From JBKHHU01 sp046539045 (GTDB taxonomy: Bacteria; Planctomycetota; Phycisphaerae; SM23-33): a stretch of DNA of 9,809 nucleotides. The stretch spans positions 1 to 9,809 of the forward strand of contig JBKHHU010000132.1 of assembly GCA_046539045.1 (NCBI GenBank), written 5' to 3'. The notes under the pieces were generated by a model. That model ran no database searches. It was given only the letters and a program-made list of their open reading frames with translations, and had not been told where the DNA came from. Position 1 is the stretch's first letter. Every line of letters starts with the position of its first letter. Shown one piece after another: positions 1 through 7,281 of this stretch. A program made the translations under genes and the position numbers.

Positions 1-960
1 ACCGCCCTGCTGTTCCGGCACGATGTACCCGCCCGAATTCGCCCGACAACGCTCGTTGATCACCGCCGGCCAGACAGAGTCCTCCGGCTTGCGGACGCCA
101 AAGCCCGGATAGACATCCACAGCCAGGAAATCCAGGTCTTCGGTGAACTTCCAGTAGTCGATCACGTCGAACAGGCCGTTGTGCTGGATCCACCAGCCGG
201 GGTTCGCCTCGCGAAGGATCTCCACCTGCCGGCGCTGGAACTCCGTCACGGCATCGGAAAGGAAGCGGTAGTAGTCCAGTTCGTGGGTGGGGTTCGGATA
301 GGCCGGCCGATTGTTCGGATACGGCAGCGGAACCTGGGAAAAGTCGTCGAATTTCAGCGCCCAGAAGTCGGTCCCCCATGCCCGGTTGACCGATGCGATG
401 TCGCCATACCGCTCGCGGAGCCACGCCTGGAACCCCTCCACGCACGCATCGCAGAAGCATAGCGAGAAATGGCAGTACAACTCGTTGTCGGTCTGCCAGC
501 CGATGACATTCGGGTTGTCGGCATAGTGCTCGGCCATCGCGCGGGTGATGCGGTCCGACTCGGAACGGAACCCCTCTGCCGTGGTGCAACAGTGCTGGCG
601 CGTGCCGTGCTCCATCACGTTGCCCTGCTCGTCCACGCGCATCCATTCAGGATGATCCTGGGTCAGCCATCGCGGAGGCGTGGCCGTGGGCGTGCACATC
701 ATGGTCGCAATTCCATGCTCAGCCAGGCTGTCGATGGTCTCGTCAAACAGGCCCCAATCATACTTCTCGCGGGCCGGTTCGATTACATGCCAGGCGAACT
801 CCGCCATCCGCACCACGTTGACCCCCGCCTCGGCCATGCGCTTGGCATCGTCGGCTCGCTGCTTAGCGGTCCAGTGTTCAGGATAATAAGGAGCCCCGAA
901 CAGAAATCTGTCGAGGCTCTTGATCGGTCGCTGATGACGCGGGGACATCTCAGAATTCAT
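1..960 (-). CDS. GH42 beta-galactosidase, N-terminal 320 residues (C-terminus beyond window)
   Basis: Glycoside hydrolase family 42 enzymes hydrolyse beta-galactosides with retention of configuration. I translated the minus strand directly: it is open from ATG at 960 to the window edge. Family features are YYPEHW (residues 25-30), RMAEFAWHVIEP (51-62), TPPRWL (94-99), and GWQTDNEL (154-161) with E160 as predicted acid/base. VPEQQGG (314-320) carries E316 as predicted nucleophile. C124, C168, C170 and C173 reproduce the C-x43-C-x-C-x2-C spacing of the zinc cluster known in Thermus A4 beta-galactosidase. There is no signal peptide, so it is probably cytoplasmic. The family is usually about 650-700 residues, so roughly half is seen: the catalytic barrel, without the trimerisation and C-terminal domains. 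The start overlaps the end of the upstream DUF4190 gene by 11 bp, which suggests translational coupling. The Shine-Dalgarno is poor (GAAAGG about 10 nt upstream); ATG at 948 (codon 5) is an alternative start. Confidence 0.93.
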   Translation of the reverse strand, partial: MNSEMSPRHQRPIKSLDRFLFGAPYYPEHWTAKQRADDAKRMAEAGVNVVRMAEFAWHVIEPAREKYDWGLFDETIDSLAEHGIATMMCTPTATPPRWLTQDHPEWMRVDEQGNVMEHGTRQHCCTTAEGFRSESDRITRAMAEHYADNPNVIGWQTDNELYCHFSLCFCDACVEGFQAWLRERYGDIASVNRAWGTDFWALKFDDFSQVPLPYPNNRPAYPNPTHELDYYRFLSDAVTEFQRRQVEILREANPGWWIQHNGLFDVIDYWKFTEDLDFLAVDVYPGFGVRKPEDSVWPAVINERCRANSGGYIVPEQQGG

Positions 961-1831
961 CGGGAGGGTACCTTTCAAGCGGTTTGGTGTCAGCGCTGCT
1001 CTTGCTCGGCCCGGTTGTGCAGACATCCTCGCCGCATTCCTTGCACCGAAGCGGGCCGGAACTGTATGTAGACGGTACCTCTACCAGACTGCCGCAGGTA
1101 CTGCAATTGTCTTTTGGCAACCATTCCAGTTCCCGGAGCTCTTGCGGGGCCAACTCTTCCACATGACCGTCGACAAAGGCGACCAGGCAGGTTTCTCCGG
1201 TAGGCTTTCTCGGCACATCGGCGGGGCCCCCCGCCTTGGGCGCACCGAACCGGCACTCGAAGAGCAGCACCGTCGTGCCCGGGCTTTCCACCTCGCTGAC
1301 CTTTGCACCGGCCAGGAGAGAGTTCATGCTCATGGCCCGGCCGGACTTATCGGGCAGAGAAAACGTCCCGGGCGTGGCAAAACCTGCATTTCGCAACTGC
1401 CTGTCGAAGTTGTCCGGCGGAGGAAACTCGCCATACTGGTTGGTGTACATCAGCACGGCACTGGCGGCACTCATTGTCTGGGCCTGTCCCTGGGCCTTCT
1501 GGGCCATCGGCACCGTCTGTGTGAAAACCCACGCCACCATCCCGATATACGCGGTAAGCACGAGCGTCACCACGCTTCCGATGACGATTCCCGCCACCGC
1601 GAAGCCCGTCCCGGTCAGCCTGCCCTCACTACGCCTGATGGACACCAACGCGGCGATACCCAGACCCAGAGCGACCACACCGGTGACCCCAGCGGTGAAC
1701 AGCCCCACCAGCGCCAGGATGAAACTGACCAGCGCCATGGTGGAGGTCTTCTGCTGCACCACGTAATACCGGTTGCCGTACCCGTCATTGGGGTGCTGCC
1801 CGTAGGACCCTGTTGTCTGGTCCGGGTGCAT
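950..1831 (-). CDS. DUF4190 membrane protein with prepilin-like domain and C-terminal zinc ribbon (protein B)
   Basis: A 293-residue membrane protein of unknown function. ATG at 1831 is chosen over an in-frame GTG at 1837 because GGAGG sits 5 nt before the ATG and the GTG overlaps it. Residues 1-30 are polar. DUF4190 follows, with hydrophobic segments near 33-47, 50-66 and 76-104 and a positive RRSEGR loop (66-71). This predicts the C-terminal part outside the cytoplasm. Residues 115-230 resemble the globular part of planctomycete prepilin-like (H-X9-DG) proteins: SMNSLLAGAK (168-177), LLFEC (189-193), GGPADVP (201-207) and VAFVDGHVEEL (217-227). The histidine of H-X9-DG is absent. A C243-x2-C246-x16-C263-x2-C266 zinc ribbon follows, then a polar tail with an extra C271. 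The protein is a tandem paralogue of the upstream gene (12-nt gap). Role unknown; a surface sensor, assembly or secretion function is speculation. Confidence 0.85.
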   Translation of the reverse strand: MHPDQTTGSYGQHPNDGYGNRYYVVQQKTSTMALVSFILALVGLFTAGVTGVVALGLGIAALVSIRRSEGRLTGTGFAVAGIVIGSVVTLVLTAYIGMVAWVFTQTVPMAQKAQGQAQTMSAASAVLMYTNQYGEFPPPDNFDRQLRNAGFATPGTFSLPDKSGRAMSMNSLLAGAKVSEVESPGTTVLLFECRFGAPKAGGPADVPRKPTGETCLVAFVDGHVEELAPQELRELEWLPKDNCSTCGSLVEVPSTYSSGPLRCKECGEDVCTTGPSKSSADTKPLERYPPDEF

Positions 1832-1843
1832 CTTCACCTCCCG

Positions 1844-2548
1844 CTAACGCGAGATAGTCCACGTCAGGTCTCTACCAGCCGTAGCGACGGTTTTGACGGA
1901 ACCATCGGCAAACACGACAACCGGAGAGCTTCCCACCGGTTCGTCGGCCAGGTCGCCCGGGCCACCGAGCGGACCGGTTCCCGGTTTGCATTCGAAGAAC
2001 AGAACCAGCTTTTCCGTGTCGCCAAGCTCTGCCCTCTTCTTACCGGCAAGGTTCTGATTCATGGCAAACCGGGCTTTGCCTTCCCGTCCCCAACTGGACA
2101 TCGGGTCGCCGACATCCTGGGTATCCTGCAGTTGCTCCTGCCAGTTCCGGCCGGGCATATTGCCGTCGTTCTCTTGCGCGTAGATCTGCGCTGCCGTTCC
2201 CAGCGAATTCCCGTGAGCCATCGCCTGGACTTCCTCGGCCTTGGACTTGCCCCACCTGGCCCCCATGTATCCGCCTGCGAGCAGCAGAACCATCAGCACG
2301 ACGACCAGGAGTCCGATGATGATGCCCGCAATGGCCAGGCCTTTCCCGCCGACGACTCCCCCGGATTTCTTGATCCGGCCCAGTGCGACGAAACCGAGAA
2401 TCGCACCGATAAGTGCTGTAATACCGAAGGTACACGGACCAACCAGGCTGAAAATGAGGCTCGCGATCGCCCAACCGGAAGTTTTCGGCTTTCCTGCGGG
2501 CATCCCCGGTTGGGGTGCCGACTGCGGAGGCGTCTCTTGATATTGCAT
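1844..2548 (-). CDS. DUF4190 membrane protein with prepilin-like C-terminal domain (protein A)
   Basis: A 234-residue protein. The reading frame is open further upstream (to 2836), but ATG at 2548 is the likely start because AAGGAG lies 6 nt before it and the upstream extension is not membrane-protein-like and covers the divergent intergenic region. The Pro/Gln-rich N-terminus (1-24) precedes DUF4190: GWAIASLIFSLVG (25-37), ALIGAILGFVALGRIKKSG (45-63) and LAIAGIIIGLL followed by a long hydrophobic helix (71-95). The 100-225 domain carries FAMNQNLAGKK (161-171), LFFECKPG (183-190), GGPGDL (195-200) and VVFADGSV (211-218). These match motifs in protein B and in the DUF1559-like 'MN..L.G / E / DG.V' pattern. 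Unlike protein B it has no zinc ribbon and ends shortly after the DG motif. It is the first gene of the left-going operon. Function is not known. Confidence 0.85.
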   Translation of the reverse strand: MQYQETPPQSAPQPGMPAGKPKTSGWAIASLIFSLVGPCTFGITALIGAILGFVALGRIKKSGGVVGGKGLAIAGIIIGLLVVVLMVLLLAGGYMGARWGKSKAEEVQAMAHGNSLGTAAQIYAQENDGNMPGRNWQEQLQDTQDVGDPMSSWGREGKARFAMNQNLAGKKRAELGDTEKLVLFFECKPGTGPLGGPGDLADEPVGSSPVVVFADGSVKTVATAGRDLTWTISR

Positions 2549-2588
2549 ACATTGCTCCTTATGAGGTGAACTATCCCGCTTCGTCGGA

Positions 2589-2617
2589 ATTCTCCCACCC
2601 GGGCGGCTGCGGGTCAA
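2589..2617 (-). promoter_or_regulatory. Candidate sigma70-type promoter for the DUF4190-DUF4190-GH42 operon
   Basis: Reading the minus strand, TTGACC (2617-2612) is followed after 17 nt by GAGAAT (2594-2589). The -35 matches the consensus at 5 of 6 positions and the -10 at 4 of 6. It lies about 41 nt from the protein A start. Found by eye only. Confidence 0.35.
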
Positions 2618-2632
2618 GTTGAAAGCCACTTT

Positions 2633-2646
2633 GCGGGCTTGCCCGC
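2633..2646. repeat. 14-bp palindrome GCGGGC-TT-GCCCGC, possible operator
   Basis: A perfect 6-bp inverted repeat with a TT centre. It overlaps the candidate -35 of the right-going promoter (2639-2644) and lies 16 bp from the -35 of the left-going one. That position would suit an operator, but short GC palindromes also arise by chance in GC-rich DNA. Confidence 0.3.
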
Positions 2647-2667
2647 ACTCGCCGACGGACCTATATT
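2639..2667 (+). promoter_or_regulatory. Candidate sigma70-type promoter for the oxidoreductase gene
   Basis: TTGCCC (2639-2644) is followed after 17 bp by TATATT (2662-2667), placing a start near 2674 and a leader of roughly 43 nt. A second AT-rich patch, GATAAAAT (2686-2693), could act as an alternative -10. Confidence 0.4.
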
Positions 2668-2716
2668 CGTATGTCACCTCACCTGGATAAAATACAAACG
2701 CCAGAAGGAGCAACAG

Positions 2717-3907
2717 ATGGCTCGCAAGCAAATCAACGTCGGCCTGATCGGACAGGCGTTCATGGGCAAAGCCCACTCCAATGCATGGACGCAGGTCATG
2801 CGGTTCTTCGACCCTCCGGCAGAGGCAGTCATGCACACCGTGGCTGCGACCAACGAGGAAACTCTACCGGAATTTGCGGAGCGGTTCGGCTGGCAGAACT
2901 GGGTCATCGGATACGAGAAGCTCCTGGAGATCGACGAGATCGATCTGATCGACGTCGGCTCGCCCAGTAACCTTCACAGGAAGATGGCCGTCGATGCCAT
3001 GGAAGCAGGCAAGGCCGTCGCCTGCGAGAAACCGATGGCAGGATCCTTCAGCGATGCCAAAGAGATGCTCAAGGCCGCCAAGCAGTACAAGGTGCCGACT
3101 TACGTCTGGTACAGCTATCGCCGGTGCCCGGCTGTTTCGTTTGCATATCAGCTGGTGAAAGATGGAGCATTGGGGCAGTTGCGCCACGTCCGCGGGTATT
3201 ACCTGCAGGACTGGGCGATGGACCCGAACATCCCGCTGGCGTGGCGGTTCCGGAAAGACGTTGCCGGTTCCGGTTCGCACGGCGACCTGGGAGCCCACGT
3301 GATCGACATGGTCCGATTCGTCACCGGCGAGGAAATCACCGAAATCGACGGGGCCATCCAGGAGACGTTCATCAAGGAGCGCCCGCTGATGAGCGGCAGC
3401 GCGTCCGGCGGCCTGAGCCAGGGCTTCCAGAGCAGCGGCGAGAAGGGCGATGTGGCTGTCGACGACGCCACGCTCTTTCTGGCACGGATGGAAGGCGGAG
3501 CGGTCGCCCAGTTCGAGGCAACCCGTTTCGCCACCGGTAGCCAGAATCTCAACGGGTTCGAGATCAACGGCTCGAAAGGGGCCGTCCGGTTCAACTTCGA
3601 GCGGATGAACGAGTTGGAGTACTACGACGCGACCGGCCCGCGAGCCACGCAGGGCTGGCGGACGATCATCTGCACCCACGGCGGCGACCACCCTTACGCG
3701 GACGCCTGGTGGCCCGACGCGCACGTGATCGGCTACGAACACGCCTTTACCAATATGGCTTATGACATTCTTCGTTCGCTGGCCGGCGAGGACCCTATCA
3801 TCCCGTTGCCGGATTTCGAGGACGCCTTCCAGGTACAGCGCGTGCTGGAGGCTGTGGAAATCGCCGCCCGAGAAAAACGCCACGTCGAGCTGTCCGAGGT
3901 CCGGTAG
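2717..3907 (+). CDS. Gfo/Idh/MocA-family NAD(P)-dependent oxidoreductase
   Basis: A 396-residue enzyme of the family that oxidises or reduces hydroxyl/keto groups on sugars, inositols and related polyols; the substrate cannot be told from sequence. ATG at 2717 has AGAAGGAG 6 nt upstream, and the Rossmann fold starts right after it. An in-frame start at 2639 would lie inside the promoter. The N-terminal nucleotide-binding motif is NVGLIGQAFMGKAHSNAW (7-24). The GxA in place of GxG with MGKAHSNAW is typical of one subfamily rather than a defect. The catalytic-domain motif is ACEKPMAGS (102-110), with K105 the expected catalytic lysine. SHGDLGAHVIDM (187-198) is the GDxxxH signature, with D190 and H194 expected at the active site. 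There is no signal peptide or Tat motif, so it is probably cytoplasmic. It is divergent from the GH42 operon, consistent with shared sugar metabolism (inference). Confidence 0.92.
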   Translation: MARKQINVGLIGQAFMGKAHSNAWTQVMRFFDPPAEAVMHTVAATNEETLPEFAERFGWQNWVIGYEKLLEIDEIDLIDVGSPSNLHRKMAVDAMEAGKAVACEKPMAGSFSDAKEMLKAAKQYKVPTYVWYSYRRCPAVSFAYQLVKDGALGQLRHVRGYYLQDWAMDPNIPLAWRFRKDVAGSGSHGDLGAHVIDMVRFVTGEEITEIDGAIQETFIKERPLMSGSASGGLSQGFQSSGEKGDVAVDDATLFLARMEGGAVAQFEATRFATGSQNLNGFEINGSKGAVRFNFERMNELEYYDATGPRATQGWRTIICTHGGDHPYADAWWPDAHVIGYEHAFTNMAYDILRSLAGEDPIIPLPDFEDAFQVQRVLEAVEIAAREKRHVELSEVR

Positions 3908-3946
3908 ACACTCTGCCAGGCCGGGGCTGCAACAGTTCAGGAAAGC

Positions 3947-3975
3947 TTGTTGACCGCCGGCCGGCACAGTAGAAT
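3947..3975 (+). promoter_or_regulatory. Candidate promoter for the NfeD-FloA operon
   Basis: TTGTTG (3947-3952) and TAGAAT (3970-3975) are separated by 17 bp; the -10 matches at 5 of 6 positions, the -35 at only 3 of 6. It sits 31 bp before the start codon. A 10-bp palindrome GCCGGCCGGC (3956-3965) lies in the spacer. No convincing terminator was seen between the upstream stop (3907) and this site, so readthrough from the oxidoreductase gene is possible. Confidence 0.35.
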
Positions 3976-4006
3976 GAAGGAACCTGATCGGGATCGGAGA
4001 AGTGGA

Positions 4007-5725
4007 ATGCGGCCGGTAAGAATCGCCATTTTCGCCTTTTGTGCACTTCTCGGGGGGTTGTCGCTCGCCCAGGACACCCAGCCGCGAGAACAGCGCCCAC
4101 GAACTGCGCCGTCTACGCGCCGCTCTGCCGACCCGGCGCGAGACCAGAACGTCATACGAACCGAGCAGGGCTGGTTTCCCCGCAACGGACCCGGGCCACT
4201 GCACACCCCCCTGCCCGAGAAGGTCGTCAAGCCGTATATCATCCCGATCCGCGAATCTATCACGCAAAAGACGTTCGACGCATTCAGCCGCAAGGTGGAC
4301 GAAGCTCTGGATGCAGGGACGAACCTGATCATCCTCGACATGGACACCTGGGGCGGCGCGGTGAACGCGGCCATGGACATCACCCGCCTGATCAAGACGG
4401 ATCTGACGGATATCCACACCGTCTGCTACGTCCGCACCCGGGCCATCTCTGCCGGGGCGATGATCGCCACCGCCTGCGATGCGATCTACATCTCGCCCGG
4501 GGGCAAGTACGGCGACTCGGCTCCGATCATGATGGCCGGGCAGTTGACCGGCGTGGAGCGGGAGAAGATAGAGACCGTCCTGCGAAACGAGTTCCGAAAT
4601 TCGGCCAATCGCAACGGCTATCCCGCCGACCTGGCCGTGAGTATGGTATCGGCCCATCTGGAGGTGTGGCTGGTCCGCCACAGGCAGACGCGCGAACTGC
4701 GGTACGTGCTGGCCAACAAGTGGCGGACGAAAGTGTATGAGCTTCCCTACCGCGGTACGACCCGCCCTCAAGGCGAACCGGACCCGGCGGCCGAGTGGGA
4801 AATCCTCGACGTAGTGGTTCCCGAAGGCGGCCTGCTGACGATGGAGCCGGTTGAAGCCGTGGGCTATGGATTCGCCAAAAAGGAGGTATCCTTCAGCCGC
4901 GCGGCCCCCTACCGGAAACTTCTGGACGAACTGGGGATCCAGCAGACGCCACCGGTTCTGGAGGATACCTGGTCGGAAGTGATGGTGGAGTATCTTTCCT
5001 CACCGGGCGTACTGCTGATTCTCCTGCTGGTCGGGCTGCTCGGGATTTACGTCGAGTTCACTACGCCCGGGTTCGGACTGCCCGGCACGGTGGGCGTGAT
5101 CTGCTTCGCGCTGCTTTTCGGCAGCCGCTTCCTGACCGGTCTGGCGACCTGGTGGGAGATCGCGGTGTTCATTCTGGGTCTGCTGCTGATTGCGTTGGAA
5201 ATCTTCGTGATCCCCGGTTTCGGTGTCGCGGGCATCAGTGGTATCATCTGCTGCATCATCGCGCTGCTTGCCATCGCCATCCCCAATGCGCCGGACAAGC
5301 TTCCGCTGCCGCACACGGGTGCCGACTGGGACATTTTCACCGACTCCCTGATCGCGATGGTGATCGCATTGGTGGGCGCGTTGATCGCCATGCCGATCCT
5401 GAGCCACTATCTGCCGAAAATCCCGGTGGCTGGAAGGCTGGTGCTGGTCAACACGCCGCATGTGTCCTCGCCTGGATCCGCCGCCACGGAAGATGCGCCG
5501 ATCCGGCGCGTCGAGGCCGGGCAGACCGGCAAGACCCGCAGCACGCTCCGTCCGGTCGGTGTGGTCCAGATCGGCAGCGATCTGATGGACGCGGTCGCCG
5601 ACGGCGGATTTATCGATCGGAGTGTTCAGGTGCGCGTGATCCGCAATGAAGGCAACCGGCTGGTCGTCGAGCCGACCGACCCGGAGGAAATGGCCCCGGG
5701 CCCTGCCGACGAGCAGAAGGCATGA
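4007..5725 (+). CDS. nfeD: Long NfeD-family protein: ClpP-like membrane serine protease with OB-fold (YqeZ/NfeD1 type)
   Basis: A 572-residue membrane protein. Family members act with stomatin or flotillin proteins; in archaeal 1510-N the protease domain cleaves stomatin using a Ser-Lys dyad. ATG at 4007 (GGAG 7 nt upstream) gives a clean signal peptide, RPVRIAIFAFCALLGGLSLA (2-21). The upstream ATG at 3974 and TTG at 3947 would place a charged extension before it. The ClpP-like domain (about 75-290) has DMDTWGGAVNAAMDI (111-125) and RAISAGAMIATACDAIY (145-161) with S148 the likely nucleophile. TGVEREKIETVLRNEFR (181-197) offers K187, 39 residues later, as the dyad lysine. About five TM segments follow (332-350, 358-373, 383-401, 407-425, 446-464), with the conserved PGFGLPG (354-360) and PGFGVAG (403-409) turns. 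The cytoplasmic OB-fold is at about 505-558. First gene of the operon; 4-nt gap to the next. Confidence 0.92.
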   Translation: MRPVRIAIFAFCALLGGLSLAQDTQPREQRPRTAPSTRRSADPARDQNVIRTEQGWFPRNGPGPLHTPLPEKVVKPYIIPIRESITQKTFDAFSRKVDEALDAGTNLIILDMDTWGGAVNAAMDITRLIKTDLTDIHTVCYVRTRAISAGAMIATACDAIYISPGGKYGDSAPIMMAGQLTGVEREKIETVLRNEFRNSANRNGYPADLAVSMVSAHLEVWLVRHRQTRELRYVLANKWRTKVYELPYRGTTRPQGEPDPAAEWEILDVVVPEGGLLTMEPVEAVGYGFAKKEVSFSRAAPYRKLLDELGIQQTPPVLEDTWSEVMVEYLSSPGVLLILLLVGLLGIYVEFTTPGFGLPGTVGVICFALLFGSRFLTGLATWWEIAVFILGLLLIALEIFVIPGFGVAGISGIICCIIALLAIAIPNAPDKLPLPHTGADWDIFTDSLIAMVIALVGALIAMPILSHYLPKIPVAGRLVLVNTPHVSSPGSAATEDAPIRRVEAGQTGKTRSTLRPVGVVQIGSDLMDAVADGGFIDRSVQVRVIRNEGNRLVVEPTDPEEMAPGPADEQKA

Positions 5726-5729
5726 GCAA

Positions 5730-6224
5730 ATGATCATCGACACTCTCATACTGATTCTCATCCTGGTGGCCGCCTCGCTGGCGTTGGCAATCATCGAGAT
5801 CTGCACGCCGGCTTTCGGCATCCTCGGGGCCCTGTCGCTGATTGCGATGATCGTCGCGATCTGGCTGGTTTATACCATCAACGGGTTGGCGGGCGTGGTC
5901 GCGACCGGCGCGGCGGTGGTCGCTTACCCGGCGTTCCTTATTGTCGCGATGAAAAAACTACCGCAGACAGCCTTCGGTCGGCGACTTTTCCTGGCAGCCA
6001 AGCCGGCCGAAGCGGGCGAAGGCACGCCGGACGCACCGTCACTGAAAGAGTTGATCGGCAGGGAGACGGAGACCATCACCGTCCTCCGGCCGGCCGGAAT
6101 GGTCCGGATCGACGGCAGGCGCGTTCCCGCGCAGGCCGAGCATGGGATGATCGAAAAAGGCGTGAAAGTGGTCATCACCGCCGCGACCGGGACCGACCTG
6201 ATCGTGCGAGAAAAAGAAGAATAA
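5730..6224 (+). CDS. nfeD: Short NfeD-family protein (TM segments plus OB-fold)
   Basis: A 164-residue membrane protein lacking a protease domain. ATG at 5730 is chosen: AGAAGG is 9 nt upstream, the previous stop is 4 nt away, and the hydrophobic stretch begins at once. Hydrophobic segments are at about 2-22, 28-48 and 51-72. CTPAFGILGALSL (24-36) is the NfeD glycine turn seen twice in the preceding protein. The OB-fold at about 105-160 shows the family consensus: LIGRETETITVLRPAGMVRI (108-127), DGRRV, EKGVKVVI and TGTDLIVRE. OB-folds of short NfeD proteins are thought to mediate contact with flotillin/stomatin partners. This gene repeats the membrane-plus-OB half of the long NfeD, so it probably arose by module duplication and now gives the operon two FloA-partner domains. 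A 34-nt gap precedes floA. Confidence 0.9.
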   Translation: MIIDTLILILILVAASLALAIIEICTPAFGILGALSLIAMIVAIWLVYTINGLAGVVATGAAVVAYPAFLIVAMKKLPQTAFGRRLFLAAKPAEAGEGTPDAPSLKELIGRETETITVLRPAGMVRIDGRRVPAQAEHGMIEKGVKVVITAATGTDLIVREKEE

Positions 6225-6258
6225 CTCTCAATCAATTTGAGTAGAGAAAGGAACTCCT

Positions 6259-7278
6259 ATGATTTTGGCTCTACCGACGTGGGGATGGGTGCTGATTGGC
6301 ATCCTTGGCCTTCTCGGTTTTATCGTCCTGCTTATCATCGGCCGGTACTTCAAGCTATGGATCCAGGCGAAGTTTGCCGGTGCGGGCGTGAGCATGCTCG
6401 ACCTGATCGGCATGAGCCTGCGGAAGGTCAATCCGCAGGTGATCGTGCTGAGCAAGGTGCGGGCCGTGCAGGCCGGCTTGGCCCTTCAGACACGTGAGAT
6501 GGAATCCCACTATCTTGCCGGTGGACGCGTGCCGAATGTGATCACCGCCCTGATCGCTGCCAACCGCGCGAACATTGCCCTGACTTGGAAGACAGCCACC
6601 GCAATCGACCTTGCGGGCAGAGATGTGCTGGAAGCCGTCCAGACGTCTGTTCACCCGAAAGTCATTGATTGCCCGAACCCCGCCAGCGGCAAGACCACCG
6701 TCGATGCCGTCGCCAAGGACGGTATCCAGGTCAAGGCGAGGGCACGGGTGACGGTGCGAGCGAACATCGACCGCCTCGTCGGTGGCGCGACCGAGGAGAC
6801 CATCATCGCCCGCGTCGGCGAAGGCATTGTCACGACCATCGGCTCGGCCGGTTCATATAAAGAGGTACTGGAGAACCCGGACCAGATCTCCAAGCGCGTG
6901 CTGGACAAAGGGCTGGACGCGGGAACCGCTTTCGAGATCCTCTCCATCGACATCGCCGACGTCGACGTCGGGAGCAATGTCGGTGCCGCACTGCAGGCAG
7001 ACCAGGCCGAGGCCGACAAGCGACGGTTCCAGGCCGAAGCAGAGAAACGTCGCGCTATGGCACAGGCCCGCGAACAGGAAATGAAAGCAGCCACCCAGGA
7101 AAACCGGGCCAAAGTCGTGCTGGCAGAAGCAGAAATTCCGATGGCCATCGCCGAATCGTTCCGCAAGGGCAACCTCGGCATCATGGATTACTACCGCCTG
7201 CAGAACATCCAGGCCGATACCAAGATGCGGGACAACATCGGCGGATCCAACAAAGGCGGAGAAGGGAAACCTTCCTAA
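6259..7278 (+). CDS. floA: Flotillin-like protein FloA
   Basis: A 339-residue scaffold protein of bacterial membrane microdomains (functional membrane rafts), close in length to the about 331 residues of Bacillus FloA. ATG at 6259 has GAAAGGA 6 nt upstream. An N-terminal membrane segment (9-29) is followed by RYFKLWIQAKFAGAGVSMLDLIGM, typical of FloA, at 29-52. The PHB/SPFH-type region covers about 40-230, including GIQVKARARVTVRANIDRLV (155-174) and EETIIARVGEGIVTTIGSA (179-197). An Ala/Glu-rich coiled coil spans 243-297 and is expected to drive oligomerisation. The C-terminus MDYYRLQNIQADTKMRDNIG (309-328) is a FloA hallmark. The protein would sit on the inner leaflet with both ends cytoplasmic. 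It follows two NfeD genes and precedes an unknown coiled-coil gene (3-nt gap), mirroring and extending yqeZ-floA. Confidence 0.96.
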   Translation: MILALPTWGWVLIGILGLLGFIVLLIIGRYFKLWIQAKFAGAGVSMLDLIGMSLRKVNPQVIVLSKVRAVQAGLALQTREMESHYLAGGRVPNVITALIAANRANIALTWKTATAIDLAGRDVLEAVQTSVHPKVIDCPNPASGKTTVDAVAKDGIQVKARARVTVRANIDRLVGGATEETIIARVGEGIVTTIGSAGSYKEVLENPDQISKRVLDKGLDAGTAFEILSIDIADVDVGSNVGAALQADQAEADKRRFQAEAEKRRAMAQAREQEMKAATQENRAKVVLAEAEIPMAIAESFRKGNLGIMDYYRLQNIQADTKMRDNIGGSNKGGEGKPS

Positions 7279-7281
7279 ACC

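Larger units (their letters stand above)
2549..2716. promoter_or_regulatory. Divergent intergenic control region
   Basis: These 168 bp separate the starts of the left-going DUF4190/GH42 operon and the right-going oxidoreductase gene. Each gene has a clear Shine-Dalgarno (AAGGAG; AGAAGGAG), each 6 nt from its ATG. The region contains one promoter-like pair per strand, a 14-bp palindrome between them, and TCACCTCA in the leader of both genes in transcription orientation. This layout would allow one regulator to control both sides; no regulator gene lies in the window. Confidence 0.6.

Noticed and set aside
1142..2569. 475-residue plus-strand reading frame
   Set aside because: It lies antisense to both DUF4190 genes and is rich in Arg, His and Gln with no recognisable domain. 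High GC leaves antisense frames open.
2738..2794. Apparent loss of a glycine in the Rossmann motif of the oxidoreductase (GQAFMG)
   Set aside because: The G-x-A-F-M-G-K-A-H-S-N-A-W form is a known variant in one Gfo/Idh/MocA subfamily, and the other motifs are intact, so it is not evidence of inactivation.
3908..3946. Possible terminator after the oxidoreductase gene
   Set aside because: The GC-rich stretch does not give a continuous stem longer than about 3 bp and has no T-run.
2864..4771. 635-residue minus-strand reading frame
   Set aside because: It is antisense to the oxidoreductase and NfeD genes, both of which have clear family motifs and ribosome sites. It spans an intergenic promoter and shows no domain.
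6227..6241. CTCAA/TTGAG inverted repeat between the short nfeD and floA
   Set aside because: The stem is only 5 bp, AT-rich, with no T-tract; too weak to call a terminator or regulatory hairpin.
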